Below are positions 1 through 7,952 of a stretch of DNA of 27,581 nucleotides, one piece after another (the first letter of the stretch is position 1; every line of letters starts with the position of its first letter). The stretch comes from CAYJEQ01 sp964369235 (GTDB lineage: Bacteria > Bacillota > Clostridia > Oscillospirales > Ruminococcaceae): the NCBI GenBank assembly GCA_964369235.1, contig CAYJEQ010000032.1:1-27581 (forward strand), written 5' to 3'. The position numbers were made by a program, and so were the translations under genes. The notes under the pieces were generated by a model. That model worked only from the letters and a program-made list of their open reading frames with translations, searched no databases and had not been told where the DNA came from.

Positions 1-450
1 CAATCTCATTGTTCTGGGTTAGGTTGTTAGGGAAGGGTGAATATAGCCCTTCCCTAACTCACCTTTTGGTGACTTTTGCGTGACGGCAAAAGTTACTGGG
101 GTATTAGGTTTATTAATAGATAACGGTAATACTGCTATAGGGCAAAGCCCCCTGCTGAGGTGCTGTGGCTTAAGGCTGAGTAAATAAATAAAATTAATCA
201 CCGACTAAGGGCGAACACATAGGTTCGCCCCTACATATGACTGGATTAATATCTAACAGCAACCACCACACAACAGCTAACCATAATCCATATTACAAAT
301 CTGTGGCGTAGCCACTCCTTAACTCTTAACTCTTCACTCTTCACTCTTCACTCTTAACTCTTCACCAGCCAATGCAATTGGGTGTATTCACTCTTCACCA
401 GCCAATACAATTAGGTGTATTCACTATTAACTTTTCACTTACCACCCCAC
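1..450 (+). repeat. Composite intergenic repeat, copy 1
   Basis: Non-coding stretch made of ordered palindromes. A hairpin at 27-57 (arms TTAGGGAAGGG / CCCTTCCCTAA) is followed by one at 72-93 (ACTTTTG / CAAAAGT), then GGCAAAGCC plus a GCTGAGGTGCTGTG tail at 141-168. Next come an IR at 209-230 (GGGCGAAC / GTTCGCCC), a GTGGCGTAGCCAC palindrome at 303-315, a TTCACTCTTAACTC-like tract, and two copies of a 24-bp module beginning CCAGCCAAT (365-388, 398-421). The same order recurs at 22612-23060 and, inverted, at 16365-16964 and 21857-22559. The left edge is cut by the window. No gene is seen in 1-577. Confidence 0.8.
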
Positions 451-577
451 TACACCACCACCCCACAAAATCTCAGATTTTTTCTTAAAAACAATAATTA
501 TTTCCCTTTATTTTGGCTATAATTATTATTATTGTATTAATTATTGTTAAAATATTTACTACATAGCCTTAAATCGT

Positions 578-606
578 TTGACAAAGCCTACTTTAACAGG
601 TAAAAT
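578..606 (+). promoter_or_regulatory. Predicted sigma-A promoter of secA
   Basis: TTGACA at 578-583, a 17-bp spacer, and TAAAAT at 601-606, an almost perfect vegetative promoter. The predicted transcript has a leader of about 130 nt before secA, in which I see no riboswitch signature. Confidence 0.75.
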
Positions 607-745
607 AGTAATGTTATAAGGAAATATCTATCTGTAATTTTTCTAGATTTTCTATGTTCAGGTGTAATTAGGTGAAGATTTACACTTAGATGTTTACAGC
701 CCTAGAATATTTACCACTTCACAAGAAAGTAAGGATTGATTTAAT

Positions 746-3358
746 ATGAAATTAATGGACAAAATATTTGGCACATATTCCCAGCGAGAGCTAAAGAAGA
801 TTACCCATATAAAGGACGCCGTTCTTGCCCTTGAGGAAAAGTTTGCCGCTCTATCTGAGGAAGAGTTAAAAGCAATGACCCCTAAATTTAAAGAGCGTCT
901 AGCAGCAGGGGAAACACTGGACGATATTCTACCAGAAGCTTTTGCTACTTGTAGAGAAGCATCTTGGCGAGTGCTGGGCATGAAGCATTTCCCAGTGCAG
1001 ATTATTGGTGGTATCGTACTACACCAGGGCAGAATTGCCGAAATGCGTACTGGTGAAGGTAAAACCCTAGTGGCTACATTGCCAGCATACCTAAACGCCC
1101 TATCTGGTGACGGTGTTCATCAGGTAACAGTAAATGATTATCTTGCAAAGCGTGACTCCGAGTGGATGGGTAAAATCTATCGCTACCTAGGACTTACAGT
1201 AGGTCTAGTAGTAGCAGGAATGAATCCAGAGCAGAAGAAAGCAGCATACGCAGCAGACATTACCTATGGTACAAATAACGAGTATGGTTTTGATTATCTA
1301 AGAGATAATATGGTTAGCCATAAGCATCAGCTAGTTCAGAGAGGTTTTAACTTTGCTATAGTGGATGAGGTTGACTCCATTCTAGTAGACGAAGCTAGAA
1401 CACCACTTATTATTTCTGGACAGGGTGATAAATCCACTGATCTATATACAAAGGTAAATAGCTTTGCTAAAACTCTTACCTGTTTAAGAGTTAAGGAAAG
1501 TGATGATAAAATCCATGATGATGAGGTAACTGACGATTATGTTGTAGATGAAAAAGCTCGTCGTGCAACGCTAAGTACCCAAGGTGCTAAAAAAGCTGAG
1601 AAGCATTTTGGCATTGAGAATCTAACAGACCCAGAAAACTCCTCACTATCCCACCATATTAATCAGGCTATTAAAGCCCATGGTGTAATGCAGGCAGATA
1701 TTGACTATGTGGTAAAAGATGGTGAAGTTATTATCGTTGACGAATACACAGGTCGTCTAATGGTAGGTAGAAGATATAACGAAGGTCTACATCAAGCTAT
1801 TGAAGCTAAGGAAGGGGTAAAGGTTGCTAGAGAGTCCAAAACACTGGCATCTGTTACCTTCCAGAACTACTTTAGAATGTATAAGAAGCTGTCTGGTATG
1901 ACAGGTACAGCTTTAACTGAGGAACATGAGTTTAGAGAGATTTACAAACTAGATGTAATTGTAATCCCTACAAATAAACCAATCCAGCGTTTAGACGAAG
2001 ATGATGTTGTATTTAAAACCGAAGCTGGCAAGCTAAAGGTTATCTGTGACACAGTAGAGGAAGCCCACAAAACAGGTCAGCCTGTTCTAGTTGGTACAGT
2101 ATCCATTGAGAAATCCGAGTTAATTTCCAAGCTACTTAAACAGCGCAAAATCCCTCATCAGGTTCTTAATGCTAAGCACCACGAGAGAGAAGCTGAGATT
2201 GTAGCACAGGCTGGTAAATTTGGTTCTGTTACCATTGCTACAAATATGGCTGGTCGTGGTACTGACATTGTACTAGGTGGTAATGCCGAATATCTAGCTA
2301 AGGCAGAACTTCGTAAGAAGGGCTTTAGCGAAGGACTTATCTACGAGGCTACAGGTTTTGCTGATACAACAAACCCTGATATTATAGCTGCTAGAGAAAC
2401 CTACAGCCAGATACATGATAAATACAAGGCTGAGATTGATGTTGAAGCAGAAAAGGTTAAGGCTGCTGGTGGTTTATTTATCATCGGTACCGAGCGCCAT
2501 GAATCCCGTCGTATAGATAATCAGCTAAGAGGTCGTGCTGGTCGTCAGGGAGATGTAGGTAGAACTCGTTTCTTCCTATCTTTACAGGATGATCTAATGC
2601 GTCTATTTGGTGGTGATCGCCTTGAGGGCTTAATGGAAATGCTTAAGGTTGATGAGGATATGCCTATTGAAGCAAAAATGCTTTCTGGCTCTATTGAATC
2701 CTCCCAGTCTAAGGTAGAAGGTAGAAACTTCGGTATTAGAAAGAGCGTTCTAAGATTTGATGATGTTATGAACAAACAACGTGAGATTATCTACAAACAG
2801 CGTAGTCAGGTACTAAATGGTGAGGACATCTCTGCTGTAATTAAAAAGATGATGACCGACCTAGTGGATAAGGCTGTTGAGTCCCACATTGGTACTACCG
2901 AGAAAAAATCCGATTGGGATATAGCTGGGCTACATGATATGTTTAAAAACTGGGCTATGCCAGCTACAGATTTAGTTTATACCGATGAACAGCTACAAGC
3001 TATTACAAAGGAAGATATTGCTAACACTATTAAGGGTAGAATGGAGCAGATGTACAACCATCGTGAGAAGGTATTTGGCAGTCAGCTAATGCGTGAAATA
3101 GAGCGAATTGCAATGCTAAGATCTGTTGATTCACTGTGGATGGATCACATTGACGCAATGGAGGAACTAAAGAAGGGTATCTACCTTCGTTCCTACGGTC
3201 AAAAGGATCCAGTTGTAGAGTACACCCATGAAGGTTTTGATATGTTTGATCAGATGATTGAATCTATTAAAGAAAACACCGTTAAACAGACTCTTACTCT
3301 ACAGGTAAGAACACAGCAAACACCACAGCGCCCTCAATCATCTAAGCAAAACCCATAA
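746..3358 (+). CDS. secA: Preprotein translocase ATPase SecA
   Basis: SecA is the cytosolic motor ATPase that pushes unfolded preproteins through SecYEG. The 870-residue product is close to family length. Walker A is GEGKT at residues 103-107 within MRTGEGKTLVA, and the DEVD Walker B is at 207-210. Further landmarks are the preprotein cross-linking part with VDEYTGRLM, the second nucleotide-binding fold with MAGRGTDIVLGG, and RRIDNQLRGRAGRQGD. The start ATG at 746 follows AAGTAAGGA at 727-735; a second in-frame ATG lies at 755. The C-terminus ends in a Gln/Pro-rich tail (QQTPQRPQSSKQNP) without the Cys/His zinc-binding SecB-interaction motif. It is a single-gene transcript with its own promoter and terminator. 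The prfB gene that follows secA in many Firmicutes is absent. The gene points toward the origin, so it is transcribed head-on to the leftward fork. Confidence 0.98.
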   Translation: MKLMDKIFGTYSQRELKKITHIKDAVLALEEKFAALSEEELKAMTPKFKERLAAGETLDDILPEAFATCREASWRVLGMKHFPVQIIGGIVLHQGRIAEMRTGEGKTLVATLPAYLNALSGDGVHQVTVNDYLAKRDSEWMGKIYRYLGLTVGLVVAGMNPEQKKAAYAADITYGTNNEYGFDYLRDNMVSHKHQLVQRGFNFAIVDEVDSILVDEARTPLIISGQGDKSTDLYTKVNSFAKTLTCLRVKESDDKIHDDEVTDDYVVDEKARRATLSTQGAKKAEKHFGIENLTDPENSSLSHHINQAIKAHGVMQADIDYVVKDGEVIIVDEYTGRLMVGRRYNEGLHQAIEAKEGVKVARESKTLASVTFQNYFRMYKKLSGMTGTALTEEHEFREIYKLDVIVIPTNKPIQRLDEDDVVFKTEAGKLKVICDTVEEAHKTGQPVLVGTVSIEKSELISKLLKQRKIPHQVLNAKHHEREAEIVAQAGKFGSVTIATNMAGRGTDIVLGGNAEYLAKAELRKKGFSEGLIYEATGFADTTNPDIIAARETYSQIHDKYKAEIDVEAEKVKAAGGLFIIGTERHESRRIDNQLRGRAGRQGDVGRTRFFLSLQDDLMRLFGGDRLEGLMEMLKVDEDMPIEAKMLSGSIESSQSKVEGRNFGIRKSVLRFDDVMNKQREIIYKQRSQVLNGEDISAVIKKMMTDLVDKAVESHIGTTEKKSDWDIAGLHDMFKNWAMPATDLVYTDEQLQAITKEDIANTIKGRMEQMYNHREKVFGSQLMREIERIAMLRSVDSLWMDHIDAMEELKKGIYLRSYGQKDPVVEYTHEGFDMFDQMIESIKENTVKQTLTLQVRTQQTPQRPQSSKQNP

Positions 3359-3371
3359 CAATAATATTTAC

Positions 3372-3411
3372 AAAGACTGGTTAGTAGATTGCTAACCAGT
3401 CTTTTCTTTTT
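3372..3411 (+). terminator. Intrinsic terminator after secA
   Basis: A perfect 13-bp stem (AAAGACTGGTTAG / CTAACCAGTCTTT, 3372-3384 with 3392-3404) and a 7-nt loop lie 13 nt after the secA stop, followed by a T-rich run (TTTTCTTTTT). Confidence 0.92.
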
Positions 3412-3519
3412 GGTACTATATTAATTTTTAGGGTAAAATTCTGTTAAGATATAACCTCTATATATTTGTTTTAGCTTTTACAATGGTTATTTATATTTTA
3501 CATAGTAAAATATAAAGGT

Positions 3520-3650
3520 AATAAGTAAAAAGTAATAGTTAAGAACTTATGTGAAAATCTGCGATTTTCTATTTTATAATGTGGCGTAGCCACACCAACA
3601 CTCTTCACCAGCCAATGCAATTGGGTGTATTCACTCTTAACTATTCACTT
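3520..3650 (+). repeat. Short palindromic repeat with TTCAC tract
   Basis: This contains an AGTAAAAAGTAA-type start, a GAAAATC-TGC-GATTTTC hairpin at 3553-3569, the palindrome GTGGCGTAGCCAC at 3581-3593, and CCAGCCAATGCAATTGGG from 3608, within TTCACTCTTAACT-like sequence. The same order, with small changes, is found at 10672-10775. No coding potential. Confidence 0.75.
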
Positions 3651-3812
3651 ATAAATAATCGGAACATAGTGGAGATTATTTATATTATATGAGGAACGAA
3701 TATAATATAAATTTGCCATTTGCTCGGTTGCCACACAGTGGCGAGAGCAAGGCGTCTAAAATCGCCCTGCGAGGATAAATAATCGGAACATAGTGGAGAT
3801 TATTTATATTAT
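3651..3812. repeat. 38-bp direct repeat pair bracketing a hairpin cluster
   Basis: Two identical 38-bp copies lie at 3651-3688 and 3775-3812. Each is itself a hairpin: ATAAATAATC and GATTATTTAT pair around the loop GGAACATAGTGGA. The 86 bp between them holds the 3' side of a 12-bp stem (TTTATATTATAT 3679-3690 with ATATAATATAAA 3700-3711, loop GAGGAACGA), a two-step stem at 3720-3750 (TTGCTC / GAGCAA enclosing GCCAC / GTGGC), and GGCG / CGCC at 3751-3766. There is no ORF. Confidence 0.8.
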
Positions 3813-3991
3813 TGTTTTGCAATAATTTATTATATTAACTCCACATATTATATAATGATGTAATACCTATAATTGTAAATAATAGAAATATATGTTGTAA
3901 CTTAATTGTTACACAATTATTAATTATTATTTTGTATAGATAAATCTATGATAAAACATTATTTTCACCTGTATTTTAGCGATTTTAACTC

Positions 3992-4021
3992 TTTACACAG
4001 ATTAGTTTTTTATGTTATAAT
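3992..4021 (+). promoter_or_regulatory. Predicted promoter of the PAS-GGDEF gene
   Basis: TTTACA at 3992-3997, an 18-bp spacer, and TATAAT at 4016-4021. It sits in AT-rich DNA (3813-4133) with no other feature seen. Confidence 0.6.
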
Positions 4022-4133
4022 ATGGCGAATAAAATTATGATAGTTACATTGTCTTTTAGTATTAAGTAACATTTTATCAAAAATTTACTTTATCAGACAT
4101 AAACTTATATAAAATTAATTTAGGAGTCGTGTT

Positions 4134-5741
4134 ATGGATAGATTTACCATTAAAATTACAAATATTACAGGCCATAATTTACAGCAGATTTTTACAGATA
4201 TTACTCCCATCCCTCGCCTTACCCTAGAGCTTTCTCAGGGTGGCAGTTATAGTGATGCTGATTTTATTATAATATCTACTAAGGATCTGCCAGACCTTGA
4301 TAATATCTCAAAGAAACTGCCTACCTTCGGCAAAATCATTCTTCTAGCAGATAATACAATGGAGTTATCCTCATTAGAGCAGGATTTTCTTCTTAAATTT
4401 TTTGCTGTTATTACCTTTGATGATCCTATGATTTCCTACCGTTTTAACTCTTTAGCCAAAGATATTAACTCCTTAATGGAAAAAGAACTTCTAGACATTC
4501 AGCTAGAAACCCTTATTGACAGCGTCCCTGATTTAATTTGGTTTAAAGACACTATAGGTGCTCATATTAGAGTTAATGACTGTTTCTGCAAAACTGTAAA
4601 CAAAACCAAAGAACAGATTAAATACCGTGGACACTGCTACATCTGGGATTTAGACCCTGAGGAGTACGAACAGGGTGAATATGTTTGTATGGAAACAGAA
4701 GATGTTGTTATTGAAGAACAGGGCACCCATCTTTTTGACGAAAAGGTTAAAATCTCCGATTCTATGCGCCAGTTAAAAACCTATAAATCTGCTCTAGTAG
4801 GCAGACGAGGGGAAACTATTGGCACCGTAGGCCTTGCTCGTGATGTTACCGAGATTTGGAACACCCATGAGGAGTTTAAAACCATTATGAACAACATGCC
4901 TTATGCCATGATGATTGTGGATAAAAACTACCAAATCCTTGAGGCTAATGAGGCACTGTACAATAAATTCATTATTGATACCAAGGATTTTACTGCTTTA
5001 TGCTCTATTAATAATTTTGGTAACAAATTCTTTAATGATCAGCTGGTTTTCCCTGACCAGCTACAGGAGGTAGTGGACAAAACCACCACCATTAACGGTG
5101 ATACCATTCATTTTCAGATTAACAAAAGCCCTATTTACGATGTGTTTAAAGAGCTTACTGCATATTTCTACACCTTTAGAGATATGACCATGGCTCATCA
5201 ATACGAAAATATGCTAAAAAATCTTGCAGAAATCGACGAACTTACCCAAATCCACAATCGTAAAATGATAAGACGATATTTTAATGAAAATTTAACCCAA
5301 CTTATCCAAAACAAAACCACTTTATCCATAACCATGATGGACATAGATTATTTTAAAGACTACAACGATCATTACGGTCACATTAAGGGAGATTCTGCCC
5401 TTATGGCTATGGGTGATATTCTAAGATCTGTATCCCATGATAAGGATATTTTAGTTTGTAGATATGGTGGTGAGGAATTTATGATGGTTGCCATTAATAA
5501 ATCCAAAGAGGAAATGGAAGCTATTATAGAAAATATTAGGGAAAAACTAAAACATCTAGCAATACCCCATGAAAAATCACGGGCTGATAAACATATTACT
5601 TTAAGTGCAGGTATTAGCCATGGCAATATTCTATCCTCAGAAAACCAAATATCAAATATTATCCAAAATGCCGACAAGGCTCTTTACAAAGCAAAAGAGC
5701 AAGGCAGAAACACCTATATTTTTGGTGATAGTATAAATTAA
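4134..5741 (+). CDS. PAS-domain diguanylate cyclase (GGDEF protein)
   Basis: This protein probably makes cyclic di-GMP from two GTP. The 535 residues divide into an unassigned N-terminal region (about 1-115, alternating hydrophobic strands), a PAS domain (about 120-235, with SVPDLIWFKD and a closing GLARDVTEIW), a second PAS-like domain (about 245-350, NNMPYAMMIVDKNYQILEAN), and a C-terminal GGDEF domain (about 365-530). The active-site motif is intact: GGEEF at 445-449 in CRYGGEEFM, with the metal-binding MDIDYFKDYND upstream. The allosteric RxxD inhibitory site five residues before the motif is not present (DKDI instead). No signal peptide or clear membrane segment is seen, so a cytosolic sensor-cyclase is likely. 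ATG 4134 follows TAGGAG. The gene is monocistronic, with its own promoter and terminator. The input ligand is unknown. Confidence 0.9.
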   Translation: MDRFTIKITNITGHNLQQIFTDITPIPRLTLELSQGGSYSDADFIIISTKDLPDLDNISKKLPTFGKIILLADNTMELSSLEQDFLLKFFAVITFDDPMISYRFNSLAKDINSLMEKELLDIQLETLIDSVPDLIWFKDTIGAHIRVNDCFCKTVNKTKEQIKYRGHCYIWDLDPEEYEQGEYVCMETEDVVIEEQGTHLFDEKVKISDSMRQLKTYKSALVGRRGETIGTVGLARDVTEIWNTHEEFKTIMNNMPYAMMIVDKNYQILEANEALYNKFIIDTKDFTALCSINNFGNKFFNDQLVFPDQLQEVVDKTTTINGDTIHFQINKSPIYDVFKELTAYFYTFRDMTMAHQYENMLKNLAEIDELTQIHNRKMIRRYFNENLTQLIQNKTTLSITMMDIDYFKDYNDHYGHIKGDSALMAMGDILRSVSHDKDILVCRYGGEEFMMVAINKSKEEMEAIIENIREKLKHLAIPHEKSRADKHITLSAGISHGNILSSENQISNIIQNADKALYKAKEQGRNTYIFGDSIN

Positions 5742-5752
5742 TAATTAATTAT

Positions 5753-5790
5753 AAAGAGTGAATTTGCAGTAGTAAATTCACTCTTTTTTT
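5753..5790 (+). terminator. Intrinsic terminator after the GGDEF gene
   Basis: A perfect 13-bp stem (AAAGAGTGAATTT 5753-5765 with AAATTCACTCTTT 5774-5786) and an 8-nt loop are followed directly by more T residues. The stem sequence resembles the TTCACTCTT tracts of the neighbouring repeats. Confidence 0.93.
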
Positions 5791-5819
5791 TGTAGTTGGG
5801 ATTGGTGGGGTGTTTTGGT

Positions 5820-5930
5820 TAATAGTGAAGAGTGAAAAGTGAAAAGTGTTGGTGTGGCTACGCCACACCTTAACTCTTCACCAGCCAATGAAATTGGGTG
5901 TATTAACTATTACTTATTACCTAAGAAAAC
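5820..5930 (+). repeat. Short palindromic repeat between GGDEF gene and oriC
   Basis: An AGTGAAGAGTGAAAAGTG tract is followed by the palindrome GGTGTGGC-TAC-GCCACACC (5851-5869), then TTAACTCTTCA and the 24-bp CCAGCCAAT module at 5881-5904. It is the same family as 3520-3650 and is non-coding; the 77-codon frame over it is not credible. Confidence 0.75.
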
Positions 5931-6047
5931 ACCCCCACCCCCTAATACATCAAGTCCTATTTTATGGTGTAAATCCCCTTTAATTTTACTATCTACACAA
6001 GGGTTAAAAATCCATTCTCTACATTATATAATATATATACAAAACCT

Positions 6048-6169
6048 TGTGGAAAACTTGAAACTCCATTAAAAATATGCTATAATTAACAAGTTGAAAA
6101 TTTGTGGAATGATTGTTAGGAAATACAGAGTTAACATGATTTAACAACAGTATTAACAACTTGTCCACA
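6048..6169. promoter_or_regulatory. dnaA promoter with overlapping DnaA boxes
   Basis: TTGAAA (6058-6063), a 17-bp spacer and TATAAT (6081-6086) form a strong promoter. A DnaA-box-like site lies just upstream on the minus strand (TGTGGAAAA, 6048-6056). Another follows the -10 (TGTGGAATG, 6103-6111), and TTGTCCACA lies in the leader at 6161-6169. By analogy with other Firmicutes this would let DnaA repress its own gene, and the cluster may form the upstream half of a bipartite origin. Confidence 0.7.
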
Positions 6170-6201
6170 AAGGACTTATAAACTTGGAAGGATATTAAAT
6201 T

Positions 6202-7560
6202 ATGGAATCGTTAAAGGAAGTCTTTTCCCTTGTAGATGAGTACTGCAAGGAAAAAATTTCAGATGTTGCATACATAGCTTGGATAAGTGTAATCGAGCCT
6301 ATAAGGATGGATGACACCACCGTTTACCTAAGTGTAAAATCAGAATTTCAAAAGAATATAATCGAGGGTAGATACCTTAATCTTCTTAAGGACGCCTTTG
6401 AGGAGATACTAGGATTTGAGGTAAGTATCTCTATTGAAAGCCAGAAATCATCTCCTGATACACCTATTACAGTTTCTGATATTTTACCTAAAACACAGAA
6501 TGTGATAGCTACAGGATATACACCACCTAAGGTAAACTATCAGGGTGGGGAGTATGATTATACCTTTGATACCTTTATTGTGGGATCATCAAATAAATTT
6601 GCCCACGCGGCTTCTCAGGCTGTAGCAGCTACCCCAGCCTCTGCCTACAATCCACTGTTTATCTACGGTAACTCAGGGCTTGGCAAAACCCACCTACTTA
6701 ATGCCATTGTTCACGAAATAAGAAAGGATACCCCTGGCTCTAACATAATCTACGTTAAAGGGGATCAGTTTACCAATGAGCTTATTGAGGCTATTTCTCA
6801 GAAAACCACAATTGAGTTTCAGCAGAAATACCGTAAAGCTGATGTTTTCCTAATAGACGATATTCAGTTTATCGGTGGTAAGGATAGTACACAGGAAGAA
6901 TTCTTCCATACATTTAACTCTATTTACGAGGCTGGCAAACAGATTGTACTAACCTCTGACCGTCCTCCCAAAGAGATTAAAACACTGGAAGATCGTTTAA
7001 AAACCCGTTTTGAATGGGGATTAATAGCTGATATTCAGCCACCTGATTACGAAACAAGAATAGCTATTATTCGTCGTAAGGCACAGCTACTAGATATAGA
7101 CCTTCCTAATGATGTATCAGAATATATTGCCAATAGACTAAAAACTAATATCCGTCAGCTAGAAGGTGTAGTTAAAAAGCTAAAGGCATTCTCTCTAATA
7201 GGCACAACCCCATCAATACTAGTGGCACAGAATGCTATTAGAGATATACTAAACGACAATCAACCAGTACCTGTAACAGTGGAGCGTATTATCTCCGAAG
7301 TTAGCAGAACTTTTGGGGTATCACCACAGGATCTGCGATCACCTAAGCGAGCTGCACAGATCTCCTCTGCTAGACAGGCTGCTATGTATATTGTCCGTGA
7401 AATCACCCAGATGTCCACCTCTGCAATAGGGGAGGAGTTTGGTGGTAGAGATCACACCACAGTAGTTTACGCTACCCAACAGGTGGAAAAAAATAAAGAA
7501 ACCGATTCTAAATATCGTGAAATTATCGAAGATATAATTAAGAATATCAGAGATAGTTAA
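6202..7560 (+). CDS. dnaA: Chromosomal replication initiator DnaA
   Basis: DnaA is the AAA+ ATPase that binds DnaA boxes and opens the origin. The 452 residues have all four domains: an N-terminal interaction domain (about 1-85), a linker (about 86-110), the AAA+ core, and the C-terminal helix-turn-helix. Walker A is GNSGLGKT at 156-163, and Walker B lies in VFLIDDIQF (Asp219-Asp220). The DnaA signature GGRDHTTVVYA begins at 414. ATG 6202 is preceded by GGAAGGAT. The gene sits between two clusters of DnaA boxes, with the unwinding element downstream. Nothing in the protein looks unusual. Confidence 0.98.
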   Translation: MESLKEVFSLVDEYCKEKISDVAYIAWISVIEPIRMDDTTVYLSVKSEFQKNIIEGRYLNLLKDAFEEILGFEVSISIESQKSSPDTPITVSDILPKTQNVIATGYTPPKVNYQGGEYDYTFDTFIVGSSNKFAHAASQAVAATPASAYNPLFIYGNSGLGKTHLLNAIVHEIRKDTPGSNIIYVKGDQFTNELIEAISQKTTIEFQQKYRKADVFLIDDIQFIGGKDSTQEEFFHTFNSIYEAGKQIVLTSDRPPKEIKTLEDRLKTRFEWGLIADIQPPDYETRIAIIRRKAQLLDIDLPNDVSEYIANRLKTNIRQLEGVVKKLKAFSLIGTTPSILVAQNAIRDILNDNQPVPVTVERIISEVSRTFGVSPQDLRSPKRAAQISSARQAAMYIVREITQMSTSAIGEEFGGRDHTTVVYATQQVEKNKETDSKYREIIEDIIKNIRDS

Positions 7561-7880
7561 CAATTTCTTTATTATAAAAGTTATTAACAGGTAAAGTTTT
7601 TAACAATTCTTTTTTTGTTAAAAATATTTTTCCGAAAAATAGCTCCATAACTTATCCACCAAATAGTTCACTAGTTTTCCACATTCTTCACAGACTTTTC
7701 CACAGGCTTGTTAAATAAATTATAGTTTTAAACTTTTTACACAGTTTATATATTAGTTATTACAGTGGTAAAAAACCTGTCAATTCCTTTGTTTAAAAGG
7801 TCTACAAGGTTTATTAACTTATCCACTGCCCCTACTACTACTACTATTATATATTTATTTATATTATATATATATCTATG
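7561..7880. other. oriC: Replication origin (oriC) unwinding region
   Basis: The dnaA-dnaN gap holds TTATCCACC (7652-7660), TTTTCCACA (7675-7683), TTCTTCACA (7684-7692), TTTTCCACA (7696-7704), TTTTTACACA (7734-7743) and TTATCCACT (7819-7827), all in one orientation. The last box is followed by a short GC-rich clamp (GCCC), then five CTA trinucleotides and TTA (7832-7849), then an AT-only run (about 7847-7876). This is the box / GC clamp / DnaA-trio / AT-rich order of the basal unwinding system described for Bacillus subtilis. The trios read 3'-GAT-5' on the minus strand. Initiation would occur here. Confidence 0.85.
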
Positions 7881-7952
7881 ATTTCTTACTCTGTGAAAAA
7901 CTAAAACCAATATTATCTCTTAATAATGTTAAATTACGAAAGGATTATACCA

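Noticed and set aside
290..450. CRISPR-like array in the TTCACTCTT tracts
   Set aside because: Units are about 7-12 bp with no unique spacers and no cas genes.
5839..6072. 77-codon ORF upstream of dnaA
   Set aside because: It overlaps the palindromic repeat and the dnaA promoter and lacks a ribosome-binding site.
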